Shown here: in pieces, positions 18,441 to 30,168 of the stretch
Numbering within the stretch: the stretch's first letter is position 1
How the letters are laid out: each line of letters begins with the position of its first letter
Source: Mariniblastus fucicola
GTDB lineage: Bacteria; Planctomycetota; Planctomycetia; Pirellulales; Pirellulaceae
Assembly: GCF_008087665.1 (NCBI RefSeq)
Contig: NZ_CP042912.1
Location: 6,448,001 to 6,512,000 of the forward strand
Direction of reading: 5' to 3'
DNA: 64,000 nucleotides
The notes under the pieces: model-generated
The model's database searches: none
What the model was told of the DNA's origin: nothing
What the model saw: the letters and a program-made list of their open reading frames with translations, nothing else
Position numbers and translations under genes: made by a program

Positions 18441-20381
18441 ATGCCGAACTCGCAAACAAACCCTACCGACGTGCTTGAGGAGTATTTCGGGTTTTCGGAA
18501 TTCAAGTTCGGCCAACAGGATGTCATCTCTCGACTGCTCGATGGCAAATCGACGCTGGCTGTTTTTCCGACCGGCGGTGGAAAGTCGCTTTGCTACCAAT
18601 TGCCGGCTCTGATGCTCGACCACCTGACGATTGTCGTGTCGCCACTGATCGCGTTGATGAAGGATCAAATCGACCAGTTGCATTCCAAAGGTATCTGCGC
18701 CATTCGGCTGGACTCAAGTTTGACGCTTGAAGAGTATCGTGACAGCATCGCGAAAATTCGCAGCGGCGAGGCAAAGATTCTGTACGTTGCTCCGGAACGT
18801 TTTTTCAATGAGCGATTTCGCGGTTCGCTCGGAGGGACCAAAGTCTCTCTGTTCGCGATTGATGAAGCGCATTGCATCAGTCAGTGGGGACATAACTTCC
18901 GCCCGGACTACCTGAAAATGAAGGGCATCGCGGAAAAACTGTCGGCTGAGCGTGTGCTCTGCCTGACGGCTACCGCGGCGCCGCCCGTACAGGACGACAT
19001 TCGCAACACGTTTAATATCGCCGAAGAAGACGCGGTCTGCACGCCATTCTTCCGACCGAATCTGCACATACGATCGCAAGTGGTAACCGCGGAACAGAGA
19101 GATTCGTTGCTGATCGAAAAGCTGCAGAACTCAGAACCGGGCGCGACAATCATCTATGTTACGTTGCAGAAAACTGCCGAGTCGGTTGCGAATCTCTGTC
19201 AGTCGGCCGGCCTCAACGCCAGAGCCTATCATGCCGGAATGGATGCGGAGACGCGCAGCGAAATTCAGGAATGGTTCATGCAAGGCGAGAGCCACATCGT
19301 GGTCGCGACGATCGCGTTCGGGATGGGAATCGACAAAGCGAACATTCGCTATGTCTACCACTACAATCCGCCAAAATCGATCGAGAGTTACGCCCAGGAA
19401 ATCGGACGCGCCGGCCGTGACGGAAACGTGTCTCGCTGCGAAACAATTTTGGTTCCAGAAGACAGAATTACGCTGGAGAATTTTGTTTACGGTGACACGC
19501 CAACGCTGCCATCGATCCAGACGTTCGTCGACGAAATCGCAAAACAGCCCGATGAGTTTTTCATCAGCCCAACCAAGCTGAGCAATTACTGCGACATCCG
19601 ATCGATAGTGACTCAAACGTTGATGACCTATCTGGAGCTGGACGGTTATCTGGCATCGACGTCCCCGCGGTATGACAGCTACAAGTTCAAGCCGAACGTT
19701 TCAGGTGCAGAGCTGATTGGAAAATTCCAGGGCGAACGTCAGGAGTTCGTGCGAGGGCTGTTGTCTTGCAGCAAGAAACAGAGGATCTGGTTCACGATCG
19801 ATATTGGCGAAGCGATGAAAAGACTGAATTGCGATCGCCAACGCGTCATCAAAGCTCTCGATTTCTTTGCAGAAAACGATTGGATCGAACTGAAAGCCAG
19901 CGGGCTGGTTCGCGGATATCGAACGCTAAGAAGTTTCGATTCGAACCAGTCGATTGCCGAATCGTTCTACGAAAAGGTGACCTCGCGCGAAACCAACGAA
20001 ATCGATCGGACTCAGAAATGGTTTGATCTTGCGGCCGCGAAAGCATGTCAGCCCGGGATTCTTTCAGTTCATTTTGGCCAACCGCTGAGCGAGCCCTGTG
20101 GTGAGTGTTCATTCTGTATCGGGGACGGGCCGTTCGAAATTCCTGAGCCATCCGCGGCGAAGATTGACGAATCGACTTTGCAGACGGTGCGAAACTTGGC
20201 CTTGGAACATCCTGATGCACTGAACACACCGCGTGCGATCGCCCGATTCCTGTGTGGCATCAGATCGCCCGCACTGACGCGCGCAAAACTATCCCGACAC
20301 CAGTCTTTCGGCTGCTGCGAAGAAATCCCTTTCGGCTTGATCATCCAACAAGTCGACTCTCATTTTGCGGCAAAACAGTGA
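18441..20381 (+). CDS. recQ: RecQ-family ATP-dependent DNA helicase
   Basis: 646 residues from the ATG at 18441; an in-frame ATG at 18372 would add 23 residues unlike the family. Motif 0 (FGFSEFKFGQQ), Walker A (FPTGGGKS, about 42-49), DEAH box with the RecQ loop (DEAHCISQWGHNFRPDY, from 141), motif V/VI region (AFGMGIDKANIR; QEIGRAGRDG) are visible. The zinc-binding region ends in CGECSFC. The C-terminus is short and I see no HRDC domain. Role: 3'-5' unwinding in recombination and fork repair. The stop codon overlaps the GTG start of the next gene (GTGA). Confidence 0.94.
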   Translation: MPNSQTNPTDVLEEYFGFSEFKFGQQDVISRLLDGKSTLAVFPTGGGKSLCYQLPALMLDHLTIVVSPLIALMKDQIDQLHSKGICAIRLDSSLTLEEYRDSIAKIRSGEAKILYVAPERFFNERFRGSLGGTKVSLFAIDEAHCISQWGHNFRPDYLKMKGIAEKLSAERVLCLTATAAPPVQDDIRNTFNIAEEDAVCTPFFRPNLHIRSQVVTAEQRDSLLIEKLQNSEPGATIIYVTLQKTAESVANLCQSAGLNARAYHAGMDAETRSEIQEWFMQGESHIVVATIAFGMGIDKANIRYVYHYNPPKSIESYAQEIGRAGRDGNVSRCETILVPEDRITLENFVYGDTPTLPSIQTFVDEIAKQPDEFFISPTKLSNYCDIRSIVTQTLMTYLELDGYLASTSPRYDSYKFKPNVSGAELIGKFQGERQEFVRGLLSCSKKQRIWFTIDIGEAMKRLNCDRQRVIKALDFFAENDWIELKASGLVRGYRTLRSFDSNQSIAESFYEKVTSRETNEIDRTQKWFDLAAAKACQPGILSVHFGQPLSEPCGECSFCIGDGPFEIPEPSAAKIDESTLQTVRNLALEHPDALNTPRAIARFLCGIRSPALTRAKLSRHQSFGCCEEIPFGLIIQQVDSHFAAKQ

Positions 20382-21073
20382 GCGGCAAACTTGACGATCG
20401 ATTAGTTGCTGTTGCTGATCGAATTCGATCTGGCACGCATGCCGATATCGGCTCCGATCACGCCAGCCTGCTTGTCGAACTGCTCGTCAGCGGAAGAATC
20501 CAGCATGGAATCGCGATCGAGAACAAGCAGCTGCCGTTTGAGAATTCGCTTCGAGCACTGAGAGGTTTGGCTGCCGACGTACGGCTGGGCGACGGGTTGC
20601 ACGCGCTGCAACGCGGCGAAGCCTACAGCCTCAGCATCTGTGGACTTGGTGCCGAGAGCATCCGTGACATTCTGTTGGCCTGTCCCGACCGGATTCCGGA
20701 TCTGGTGGTGCTGCAAATATTTCATCGACCGGAAATCATTCGTCGTTGGGCCGTGGAAAACGGCTTTCATCTGACCCAAGAAACCACGACGGCCGGAAAA
20801 CGCCACTACACAATTCTGTCATTTCGCCGTAGTCATGGTCCTGAGAACAGCGACCCGGCCTATGACAATGTTGATCGTGAAACGGCGTTGCTGTTTGGCC
20901 CTTTCGTTTTGAAGCGCGAAGACCGACAATTTGATTTGCACTTGCAGTGCGAAGAAGCCTGGTGGCGAAAGTTCGATCAGCTTTCGGCCGAAACCGCTCA
21001 ACGTCTGAAGTTGCTTCGTAGCGTCATGGCGGATCGCCAGGTCGCTCCCCTACCCGATCGGAATCAGTCGTGA
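20378..21073 (+). CDS. TrmK-like tRNA (adenine-N1) methyltransferase
   Basis: 231 residues from the GTG at 20378, which overlaps the recQ stop by four bases. The N-terminus (KLDDRLVAVADRIRSGTHAD, then IGSDHASL) matches the TrmK/YqfN family, whose SAM site reads DIGsDHa. Later features are AIENKQLPFENS, RLGDGL and ICGLGAESI. Members methylate N1 of adenine 22 in tRNA. At 231 residues it is normal family length. It is embedded between recQ and another methyltransferase with GTGA overlaps on both sides, so expression is coupled. The substrate position is inferred from the family only. Confidence 0.85.
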   Translation: MSGKLDDRLVAVADRIRSGTHADIGSDHASLLVELLVSGRIQHGIAIENKQLPFENSLRALRGLAADVRLGDGLHALQRGEAYSLSICGLGAESIRDILLACPDRIPDLVVLQIFHRPEIIRRWAVENGFHLTQETTTAGKRHYTILSFRRSHGPENSDPAYDNVDRETALLFGPFVLKREDRQFDLHLQCEEAWWRKFDQLSAETAQRLKLLRSVMADRQVAPLPDRNQS

Positions 21074-21801
21074 ACTCAGTCGCCAATTGTCGCTTCAAAT
21101 TCTTTCCTCAGCTAAACGATCTGGAACAAACCCAATGGCTTGGCTCGCGACAAAAGTTTCACGCCGTGCTGGCCGAAGAATATTTCGGCACGGACAGCCT
21201 GCAAGACAAGTTTCTGCAAGCCATCGCAGCCGAACGGCTGTTGCCGATCAAGGAAGTGCTGGAGTCGTTCGAGTTCTTCACCCGAATCCGAAAGTCGACT
21301 CGCCAGAGCACGGTTGCCGATCTGTGTTGCGGTCATGGATTGCTGGGGATTCTGTTTGCGATGTTCGAACGCGATGTCGAAAGGGTAATCCTGATCGATC
21401 AGAACGAACCAGAAAGCCGACAGAAACTGATTGCGGCCGCGAGCCGTGTTGCACCGTGGATCGAAGCCAAACTTCAAAATCACAGCGCAAAAATTGGCAT
21501 CGACGGCAGCTGGATCGAGACTGGAATGGCGGTTGTGAGTGCTCACGCTTGCGGCGTGCTTTCGGATCTGTGCATCGACATCGCGATCAAATCGGGAGGA
21601 CCGATTGCGATTCTTCCTTGCTGCTATCCCAAGTCCGCCTGTTCAGCGCCGCTGTCGTTGCAAACGCAGTTCGGAATGGAAACGGCCTTCGACATCGATC
21701 GCACCTATCGCCTGGAAGCCGCTGGTTATCGAATTCGCTGGGGATCGATTCCTGAAGAGATCACGCCGATGAACCGAATTATCTATGGGCGCACTCCATG
21801 A
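21070..21801 (+). CDS. SAM-dependent methyltransferase (Methyltransf_32-like)
   Basis: 243 residues with a GTG start overlapping the preceding stop (GTGA). The SAM motif ADLCCGHGLLGILFA is followed by the acidic VILIDQNE and the paired motifs AHACGVLSD and LPCCY. The HACG and PCC combination is typical of the Methyltransf_32 group (METTL25/RRNAD-like). The target is unknown; association with a tRNA methylase suggests RNA. It is the last gene of the recQ operon and converges on the CHAT gene. Confidence 0.78.
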   Translation: MNSVANCRFKFFPQLNDLEQTQWLGSRQKFHAVLAEEYFGTDSLQDKFLQAIAAERLLPIKEVLESFEFFTRIRKSTRQSTVADLCCGHGLLGILFAMFERDVERVILIDQNEPESRQKLIAAASRVAPWIEAKLQNHSAKIGIDGSWIETGMAVVSAHACGVLSDLCIDIAIKSGGPIAILPCCYPKSACSAPLSLQTQFGMETAFDIDRTYRLEAAGYRIRWGSIPEEITPMNRIIYGRTP

Positions 21802-21822
21802 TCCGCATCGCGTAGCAGATGC

Positions 21823-24420
21823 CTATTGGGCGACGCCGCTAAGCGAAAACGGTGCCCATAGCCGGGGTGCAGGGAACTTCTCACGCGTCTTCAACATCGC
21901 CAGTCGTAGCGCGGTCGCTTTGTCGGCACCTTTAAGCATCGCCTGGTAAAAATACGACATCAGCACCGCCGTCGCCTGATCGCTGACCGGCCACAGCGAA
22001 ACGACGATCGTCGGGACCCCGGCAGAAACGTAACCTTGCGACAATCCGATGACGCCATCGCCAGTAATGACTCCGCGTCCCGTATCGCAAGCACTCAGCA
22101 CAACCAGCTCTGCTTTCAAATCCATCCGCATCGTTTCGCGGACAGTGAGAAAGCCATCTTCGCCTTCCGACGGACCAAGTGCGACAGCGGAAAGGTAACC
22201 TTGCGTAAATCCGTTTTCCGATTCGAGCAAACCGTGTGTGGCAAGGTGAATAAAACGAGCCGACTTCATCTTTTCGGCCACGGCGACTTCGGTCGCATCT
22301 TCGCCAATCATCGGCTTCACGCCCAACAAATCGCCAAGATATTTGGCTTCGGCCTCGGCACCCTTGAGCGGCGTCAATGCTTTCGGTGGCTTGTCCGGAC
22401 GCGATTGATACGACGGCATGTTGGGGTTGCCGACGATCAGAATTTCTTTCGATCCCGCAGACGCGACTTCCCGCTGTTGTTGTTTTGCCAAGCGCATCAT
22501 CTCGATTGACGGTGCGTAAGAAATCGTATGTTTCACCAGCAACGGTTCGCCATCTTTGTCCGGCAGAGCTGCGAACGGAACCAGATATAGCGAGCCCTGT
22601 GGCATGAACGTCACGCGAGCACCTGGATCTTTCGGAAGCCACTTTTCAATCGGATCGATCAGTAGAGTGGTCAGGATTTGCGTGGCTTTGAATTTGTTCC
22701 CGACAGGCTGATCCGATTTAGCCACGGATTCTTCGTCCGACGCATCACGAGCTTTCTGTTTCGTTTCATCTGACTTTTCCTCAGCTTTCTTCGGTTCAGC
22801 AGGCTTTTTCGGACGGGCAAGAATTTCGCTGCGAGAAAGAGCGACCAGTTTGTCCAATGATCCACGCAGCGGAACGGAGACGAAATTGGCATCGCCGTTG
22901 GGTTGGATCACCCATGCGAAAATCGCGTGGGGTCGCGAAGCAGAATGATTCTTTGGCAGCCATGCTCGTGTCTGCCGATCGAAAAGGTGAGCAATCGAGT
23001 ACATCACCAGAGTCGTCTTTTGCTCCTTCGCGATCGCAGCCATATCGTCGAACGACAAGGCTTTCGTTTCGTCCTCTGCGGCGACGCCAAGTTTCTCACG
23101 AAGCATTTCAACCTGTGATCGGCCGCGCGTGTTCTCCGCGAGCACCAACGCTTCACGATAGCGTTTTTGCTTGATCAAAATCTGCTGACGGTACTCTCCC
23201 GATTCGGAAATTTGATCACTGAGCAAACGCTGACTCATTTCGCCGGTGATGATTCCGGTTCGGGCCAGATCTTTGTATTGAGCCTGTTGGCTGACGATAG
23301 CCCGATCGATTTCGTCCAGGACTTTGTTGGCTTCATCAAGCTGGTTCAACGTGACGAGAAAACTGGCTAGTGTCAGCCGGTCATTGATCAGAATTCCCGA
23401 AACGGTTTTCTTGTCCATTCCGTTGGTCAACAACGTCTTCTCTTTTTCTGCAACCAGTTCCGTCTGGCTATCGATGATCGCTTTAAGCGCGGCAGCCCGC
23501 TCGGATTTGTCGCCGGCATCAGCCTGCAACATCGAAACGGGAACCCGAAGCTGATCAAGATTCAGTTTGACCATCGAGTCGACGTTCTCGCCCGTTGCTT
23601 TATCGATCGTTCGTGTCGCTTCCTTCCATTTCCCCTGTTTAATTTGCGATTGAGCCAACGAATGAGCAACCATCGGACGGAGCATCTCCGTGCCTTCGCC
23701 TTGAAGTTCAATGGTCTTCGAAAGTAGCGTCTCTGCTGCTTCGTTGCTATCGATTCCCAATAGCGACATGCCCAAAATCGCGTCCGCTCGCATCAACAGG
23801 TCGTTTCGTTCAAGCTTCGAAGCAATGCCTTTCGCCTCGCGAATTGCCTCTCCCCCAAGGTCGAAGATTTTGTTTTGAACAGCCGCACTGCCGAACGACA
23901 TCAAGGCTTCGTACTCTTCTTCGGAACCCGGATTGTCTTTGTGAACAATCTGCAACATCTCAAAATCGCTGATCGCCTTGAGCGGCACGTTGCCGGTTTT
24001 CATCAGGTGGATCTTGATCGCCTTGAGCACCTGTTTCTTGAACTCGATTTTGTCTCCCGAAGCACGCAGTTGGCTGGTAAGGAAACGATACGCCGATTCA
24101 TCATCTTTCCTGGCGAGGATTCTGGCAGCGATGTCCATCGAAGTCATGAATTCCGCGTGTCGGTTTTCTTTGCGAGCCAGCGCAATTGCTTCGTCGATCC
24201 TGGCGATGGCTTTGTCGAGATCGCCGGACGTGAAATACCCTTGAGCTCCCGCGTTGAGCATCGCGATGATCGCTTCGGGCTGGTTATTGCCGGCGTCACG
24301 CATCATCTTGATGGCAGCATCCATTCGCTGCCCAAGTCCGGCTTGCCAGGCAAAGGCTTGCGATTGACTGCAGCAAATGAACATGGCCACGGCAACGATG
24401 ATCAGCTTGAATTTTTTCAT
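21823..24420 (-). CDS. CHAT-domain (caspase-like) protein with TPR region
   Basis: 865 residues from the ATG at 24420, which opens a signal peptide (MKKFKLIIVAVAMFICC...FAWQ). Residues about 30-450 are helical TPR-type repeats. A C-terminal CHAT domain includes IHLATHGLLES (catalytic His near 729) and LSACDTGRG (catalytic Cys near 778), followed by GVPTIVVSLWPVSD. Both catalytic residues are present, so peptidase activity is plausible. An acidic/Lys-rich linker (about 575-605) separates the halves. CHAT proteases can act as activated effectors, but the signal peptide implies a periplasmic location, and no obvious substrate or partner lies adjacent. Confidence 0.88.
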   Translation of the reverse strand: MKKFKLIIVAVAMFICCSQSQAFAWQAGLGQRMDAAIKMMRDAGNNQPEAIIAMLNAGAQGYFTSGDLDKAIARIDEAIALARKENRHAEFMTSMDIAARILARKDDESAYRFLTSQLRASGDKIEFKKQVLKAIKIHLMKTGNVPLKAISDFEMLQIVHKDNPGSEEEYEALMSFGSAAVQNKIFDLGGEAIREAKGIASKLERNDLLMRADAILGMSLLGIDSNEAAETLLSKTIELQGEGTEMLRPMVAHSLAQSQIKQGKWKEATRTIDKATGENVDSMVKLNLDQLRVPVSMLQADAGDKSERAAALKAIIDSQTELVAEKEKTLLTNGMDKKTVSGILINDRLTLASFLVTLNQLDEANKVLDEIDRAIVSQQAQYKDLARTGIITGEMSQRLLSDQISESGEYRQQILIKQKRYREALVLAENTRGRSQVEMLREKLGVAAEDETKALSFDDMAAIAKEQKTTLVMYSIAHLFDRQTRAWLPKNHSASRPHAIFAWVIQPNGDANFVSVPLRGSLDKLVALSRSEILARPKKPAEPKKAEEKSDETKQKARDASDEESVAKSDQPVGNKFKATQILTTLLIDPIEKWLPKDPGARVTFMPQGSLYLVPFAALPDKDGEPLLVKHTISYAPSIEMMRLAKQQQREVASAGSKEILIVGNPNMPSYQSRPDKPPKALTPLKGAEAEAKYLGDLLGVKPMIGEDATEVAVAEKMKSARFIHLATHGLLESENGFTQGYLSAVALGPSEGEDGFLTVRETMRMDLKAELVVLSACDTGRGVITGDGVIGLSQGYVSAGVPTIVVSLWPVSDQATAVLMSYFYQAMLKGADKATALRLAMLKTREKFPAPRLWAPFSLSGVAQ

Positions 24421-24633
24421 GGATACAAACAATGGTGAAAAACTGGAACTTGGACAAACAGCAACAGAGCGGTGATTTTGAACAGCCAACGTTCTGACCC
24501 AATTGGAAAGCGAAATCCGACGAATCGGTCGCAAAAACCATCGCCGAAAACTTCAGAGCCATTCTGTCAGACACGCCCACAACAATCCAGCTTGGATAGC
24601 ATTCGTCGTTGGCAGGTTTCGGGCAGAAGGACG

Positions 24634-25392
24634 TTAATCCTGTGCTGCATATCTCAGATGGAAGTCTTTCGCCAGCGCGGCGAATTCGTCGGAGTGCTGA
24701 TGACGCGTCGTTTCAAGCACAAGCTCCGACTTCGCGATCGCCTGCGGACTCCGTTGCCTGCCGAACTCCAGCAGCACGCGTTTGGGCGGCGAGTCCGGTG
24801 TTGGCCGCACGTCAACCTGGCTCCACAAGCTCAGTCCCGCCGCAAGCGACAATTCGACTGTCGGACCGGATTGCTCAAATGGCAACACCAGGCACAACCT
24901 TCCCGAATCCGACAGCAACGAACGCGTTTCGCGAACAAGCGACTCCACTGAAAGCGATCCCTTTTGCCTGGCGACACGACGGGCGTTTGCTGGCGATGGC
25001 CATGACGGGTCGAAAAACGGCGGATTGCAAACCACGATGTCAAAGCCCGAAAAATTGGTGTCGATCGCGTCTGTAAGTTGCTGCAAGGAACAGTGGACTT
25101 CCGGGAGATCTCGCGGCAATCGTTCCGGCCACGGACAATCGCGAAAGTTCTCCAACGCTTCTTCAGCAGCCGGCAAATCGATTTCGATAGCAGATATATT
25201 GGCTCGCGTTGCCAACGTTCGCTGAGCCAGCATCATCGCGACGATGCCACATCCGGTTCCCACGTCAAGAATCCGCGCCGCCCCACGCAACGGAGTCCAC
25301 GCTCCCAGCAAAACGGCGTCGGTACCAACTTTCATCGCCGCACGTTCGTGGCGAATGGAAAACTGTTGAAAACGAAAGGGAGTCTTGGACAA
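24634..25392 (-). CDS. tRNA1(Val) (adenine37-N6)-methyltransferase-like
   Basis: Start placed at the TTG at 25392 (252 residues): GAGG lies five bases upstream and the resulting N-terminus (SKTPFRFQQFSIRHERAAMK) aligns with TrmN6/YfiC openings. A TTG at 25428 would overlap the previous gene. Motif I is ILDVGTGCGIVAMMLAQR, the acidic residue is in AIEIDLPAA, and the amino-methylase motif is NPPF in VVCNPPFFD. The family methylates N6 of A37 in tRNA-Val. It is the third gene of an apparent icd-hypothetical-methyltransferase operon. Confidence 0.87.
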   Translation of the reverse strand: MSKTPFRFQQFSIRHERAAMKVGTDAVLLGAWTPLRGAARILDVGTGCGIVAMMLAQRTLATRANISAIEIDLPAAEEALENFRDCPWPERLPRDLPEVHCSLQQLTDAIDTNFSGFDIVVCNPPFFDPSWPSPANARRVARQKGSLSVESLVRETRSLLSDSGRLCLVLPFEQSGPTVELSLAAGLSLWSQVDVRPTPDSPPKRVLLEFGRQRSPQAIAKSELVLETTRHQHSDEFAALAKDFHLRYAAQD

Positions 25393-25402
25393 AGCTGCCT
25401 CG

Positions 25403-26140
25403 TTACGCGTCGGGCAGTTGGTCCACAAAGTCGGCTGAATGTCGAACGGCCGACATCAGTTCGACATACTGATGCCCAAAAGATTCTTCATCGAAATGGC
25501 CATTGTCTGTCGCGATGGATCGTGCCTCGAACAACGTTTCCAGTTCCAGTTCGAACTTCCTGGCGACAAACTCCAACGGCTCGACGGCCTGAGCATCGGC
25601 GTCCCCGCCAAGCTCAATCGCTACCTTGAGCAACGGCATAAACGAGTCGTAGTCGCGAACCAGCGAAGCCCGCAATCGATGCGGAGAAGCAAAATGCATC
25701 AGACAGATACTCTGCATGCGTAGCTGCAGACTGCGCAATTCCTGCTCGCATCGCAAACGAAGATGCGAGCGTTGAACTTCAATCCCGTCCACAAAGTCAT
25801 CGCCATAAATCGTGCGATGATTTCGTTTCATTTCCCGCAGCATGATCGGAAACACGTCGGCAGACGATTTGAGTTCGTGTTCCGTCAGCAGCAAGGGAAA
25901 CACCGACGCACGACCGCGAAGCCGATCGAAGGCCTGCGACAATCGCGTCCAATCCGCCTCGACGAGATCCTTGACAACGATCAACACCTGTATTTCGGCC
26001 TCAACGGTTGGCAATGACTCTAAATCTTTGCCAACCAGTGGACCGTAGTGCACGACCGAAACCAGTTTGTCATCGAAAGAATTCTGCAGCGATTGCAGCA
26101 GCGATTCAAGTGTTTCGGCGACGACAGGTTTCTGAATCAT
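25403..26140 (-). CDS. Hypothetical protein, nucleotidyltransferase-like fold possible
   Basis: 245 residues. The N-terminal part has the strand-loop pattern of minimal nucleotidyltransferases (DDKLVSVVHYGPLVGKD; AEIQVLIVVKDL), but the GSxxxGxxxxxSDxD catalytic residues are not preserved. The remainder is helical with no recognised motif. It sits nine bases after icd and ten bases before the methyltransferase start, so it is very probably co-transcribed. Function unknown. Confidence 0.65.
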   Translation of the reverse strand: MIQKPVVAETLESLLQSLQNSFDDKLVSVVHYGPLVGKDLESLPTVEAEIQVLIVVKDLVEADWTRLSQAFDRLRGRASVFPLLLTEHELKSSADVFPIMLREMKRNHRTIYGDDFVDGIEVQRSHLRLRCEQELRSLQLRMQSICLMHFASPHRLRASLVRDYDSFMPLLKVAIELGGDADAQAVEPLEFVARKFELELETLFEARSIATDNGHFDEESFGHQYVELMSAVRHSADFVDQLPDA

Positions 26141-26149
26141 GGAACTACT

Positions 26150-28459
<2,310 letters not shown>

Positions 28460-28553
28460 TCAGCCGCAATTTAAATCTCTGTTCGCCTGAGATCATCGCT
28501 GAAAAAACGGCAGGACCGGACCGGGCAAATCCTGCGAGCAATTTAGCGATGCT

Positions 28554-29045
28554 TTAGTCCTGGAATCCGCCAAAGCGAGCAGGACTGACCAGTTGATTCG
28601 CGGGACGAGCCGACGCGAACGAATTCTTGCTGACAAGGAAATCGCGAAGCTGCACCATTCTCAGCACCAGCCCAACTCGCGCATTCACGTGGAGCTTTTT
28701 ATGAAGCGACTCGAGGTGGTATCGGACCGTGCGCGGCGATATTCCCAGCGTCTCTGCGATCTGGTCTCGCTTGTTGCCTTCAAAAAGCAAACGGCAAACC
28801 TGGCCTTCACGGGTCGAGAGCCGGGAATACTGTTTGACAGCGGTCCATTCGGTGTCGCTAATCAGTTTTTCGCCCGGACGTTCGGTCCATTCGAAAGGTT
28901 CGCTGGTTTTATAATTGGCGGATGTGGCAAAATTGCTGCGTGGAACATTCATGTAGAACTCGATAAAGCCAAGGTAACCCGATAACGCTTTCCCTTGGGC
29001 GTCTTGGCAGAGTTTGAGCGGCGATGTAACGCTAAAAAAATTCAT
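28554..29045 (-). CDS. LuxR-type HTH transcriptional regulator, paralogue 1
   Basis: 163 residues from the ATG at 29045; a TTG at 29075 is an alternative. The C-terminal two-thirds holds a LuxR/GerE helix-turn-helix: LSTREGQVCRLLFEGNKRDQ, IAETLGISPRTVRYHLESLH, KKLHVNARVGLVLRM. No receiver or sensory domain is seen. The segment before the HTH (W-x-E-x-PGEKLISDTEW) is shared with the regulator at 56067-56462. It is divergent from the dioxygenase gene, which it could regulate. Confidence 0.82.
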   Translation of the reverse strand: MNFFSVTSPLKLCQDAQGKALSGYLGFIEFYMNVPRSNFATSANYKTSEPFEWTERPGEKLISDTEWTAVKQYSRLSTREGQVCRLLFEGNKRDQIAETLGISPRTVRYHLESLHKKLHVNARVGLVLRMVQLRDFLVSKNSFASARPANQLVSPARFGGFQD

Positions 29046-29101
29046 TTGTTGATTTTCTGGGGAAACCGCATTCAAACTCCTGATTTATTGATTGGACTAA
29101 C

Positions 29102-29872
29102 ATGGCTAATTCCGGACCGACTCAAGATTTTGAACTGTATTTGCCGCGTCGCAAGTTTTTGACATTGGCCGCGATCGGAGTCGGCGCTGGCGTCGGAGGC
29201 GCAGTGTGGGCTTCGAACTTTGCCAACGCCATGACCACGCCCGGTCGCTTTGCGGAAGAACTGTTGAAAACGCCGCAGATGACCGAAGGCCCGTTCTATC
29301 CGGATAAACTCCCGCTCGATACGGACAATGATTTGTTGGTGATCAACGACGCGATCACACCAGCGGTTGGAAAGATTACTCATCTCAGCGGACGAGTCCT
29401 GACGACGGCGGGCAGTCCAATCAGCAACGCGTTTGTGGAAATCTGGCAAGTCGACAACACAGGTGCCTATTTGCACAAAGACTCCAACGGGGCCAAAGAT
29501 CGCGACACGAACTTCCAGGGCTACGGGCGATTCCTGACCAATCGAAAAGGAGAATATTACTTCCGGACGATTAAGCCGGTGCCGTATCCGGGCCGTGTGC
29601 CGCACATCCATTTTGCGGTTTCGATCAACGGCCATCGTGTGCTGACGACTCAAATGCTGACTCGCGGCCATGACAAAAACGAGCAGGACGGTTTGTTCCG
29701 ACGGATCCGTGATGAAAAGAGTCGGCTGGCGATTACCGCTGAATACAAACCGGTTGCAGAATCAAAATTTGGTGAGCTTTCAGCCGAGTTCGATTTGGTG
29801 CTTGGCGTCACTCCGGATGAGAACGCTCAGTTTCCGATTCAAGGCGGCGTTTCGAAACCATCTCGTCGCTGA
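29102..29872 (+). CDS. Tat-exported intradiol ring-cleavage dioxygenase family protein
   Basis: 256 residues. A twin-arginine-type signal occupies about 15-42 (RRKFLTLAAIGVGAGVGGAV). The catalytic domain keeps the intradiol iron ligands: Tyr123 (in WQVDNTGAYLHK), Tyr162 and His168/His170 (in PYPGRVPHIHFAV). Family enzymes split catechol-type rings between the hydroxyls using Fe(III). Export and a short length suggest it acts on external aromatics or protein-bound groups, as for the protocatechuate-dioxygenase-like proteins of this phylum. Substrate unknown. The divergent LuxR-type gene is 56 bases away. Confidence 0.88.
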   Translation: MANSGPTQDFELYLPRRKFLTLAAIGVGAGVGGAVWASNFANAMTTPGRFAEELLKTPQMTEGPFYPDKLPLDTDNDLLVINDAITPAVGKITHLSGRVLTTAGSPISNAFVEIWQVDNTGAYLHKDSNGAKDRDTNFQGYGRFLTNRKGEYYFRTIKPVPYPGRVPHIHFAVSINGHRVLTTQMLTRGHDKNEQDGLFRRIRDEKSRLAITAEYKPVAESKFGELSAEFDLVLGVTPDENAQFPIQGGVSKPSRR

Positions 29873-30168
29873 GCCAGTTTTTGAGCCAACCGTGGCTTCC
29901 GTGGCTGTGGCTTCCAGCCGCAGTATTTTGGCCCGATCCGGCAATCAATTTCGTCCACGAATCACACGAAGCTCCACGAATAGAATGCGGCCCACGAAGA
30001 GCCCGCTTTAGAACGTCCTGAAACATCCTACCTATCGAAAAAAAATCCGTCCGGTTTGCAATTCTTTGACCATCACTGTTCTCACACAGAATTTTTGATG
30101 TTCAAACCCTGAATCGGTACATAATGATCCGGCTGTTTTCATCCGCAAATTCGCGTCAGGATCAGAAA
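29873..30168. other. Intergenic stretch with degenerate repeats
   Basis: About 295 bases. Contains a degenerate GTGGCTTCC/GGCTTCCAGCC palindrome near 29890-29925 and CCACGAA-type dispersed sequence near 29956-29999, also seen near 9610. No gene visible. Confidence 0.5.
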
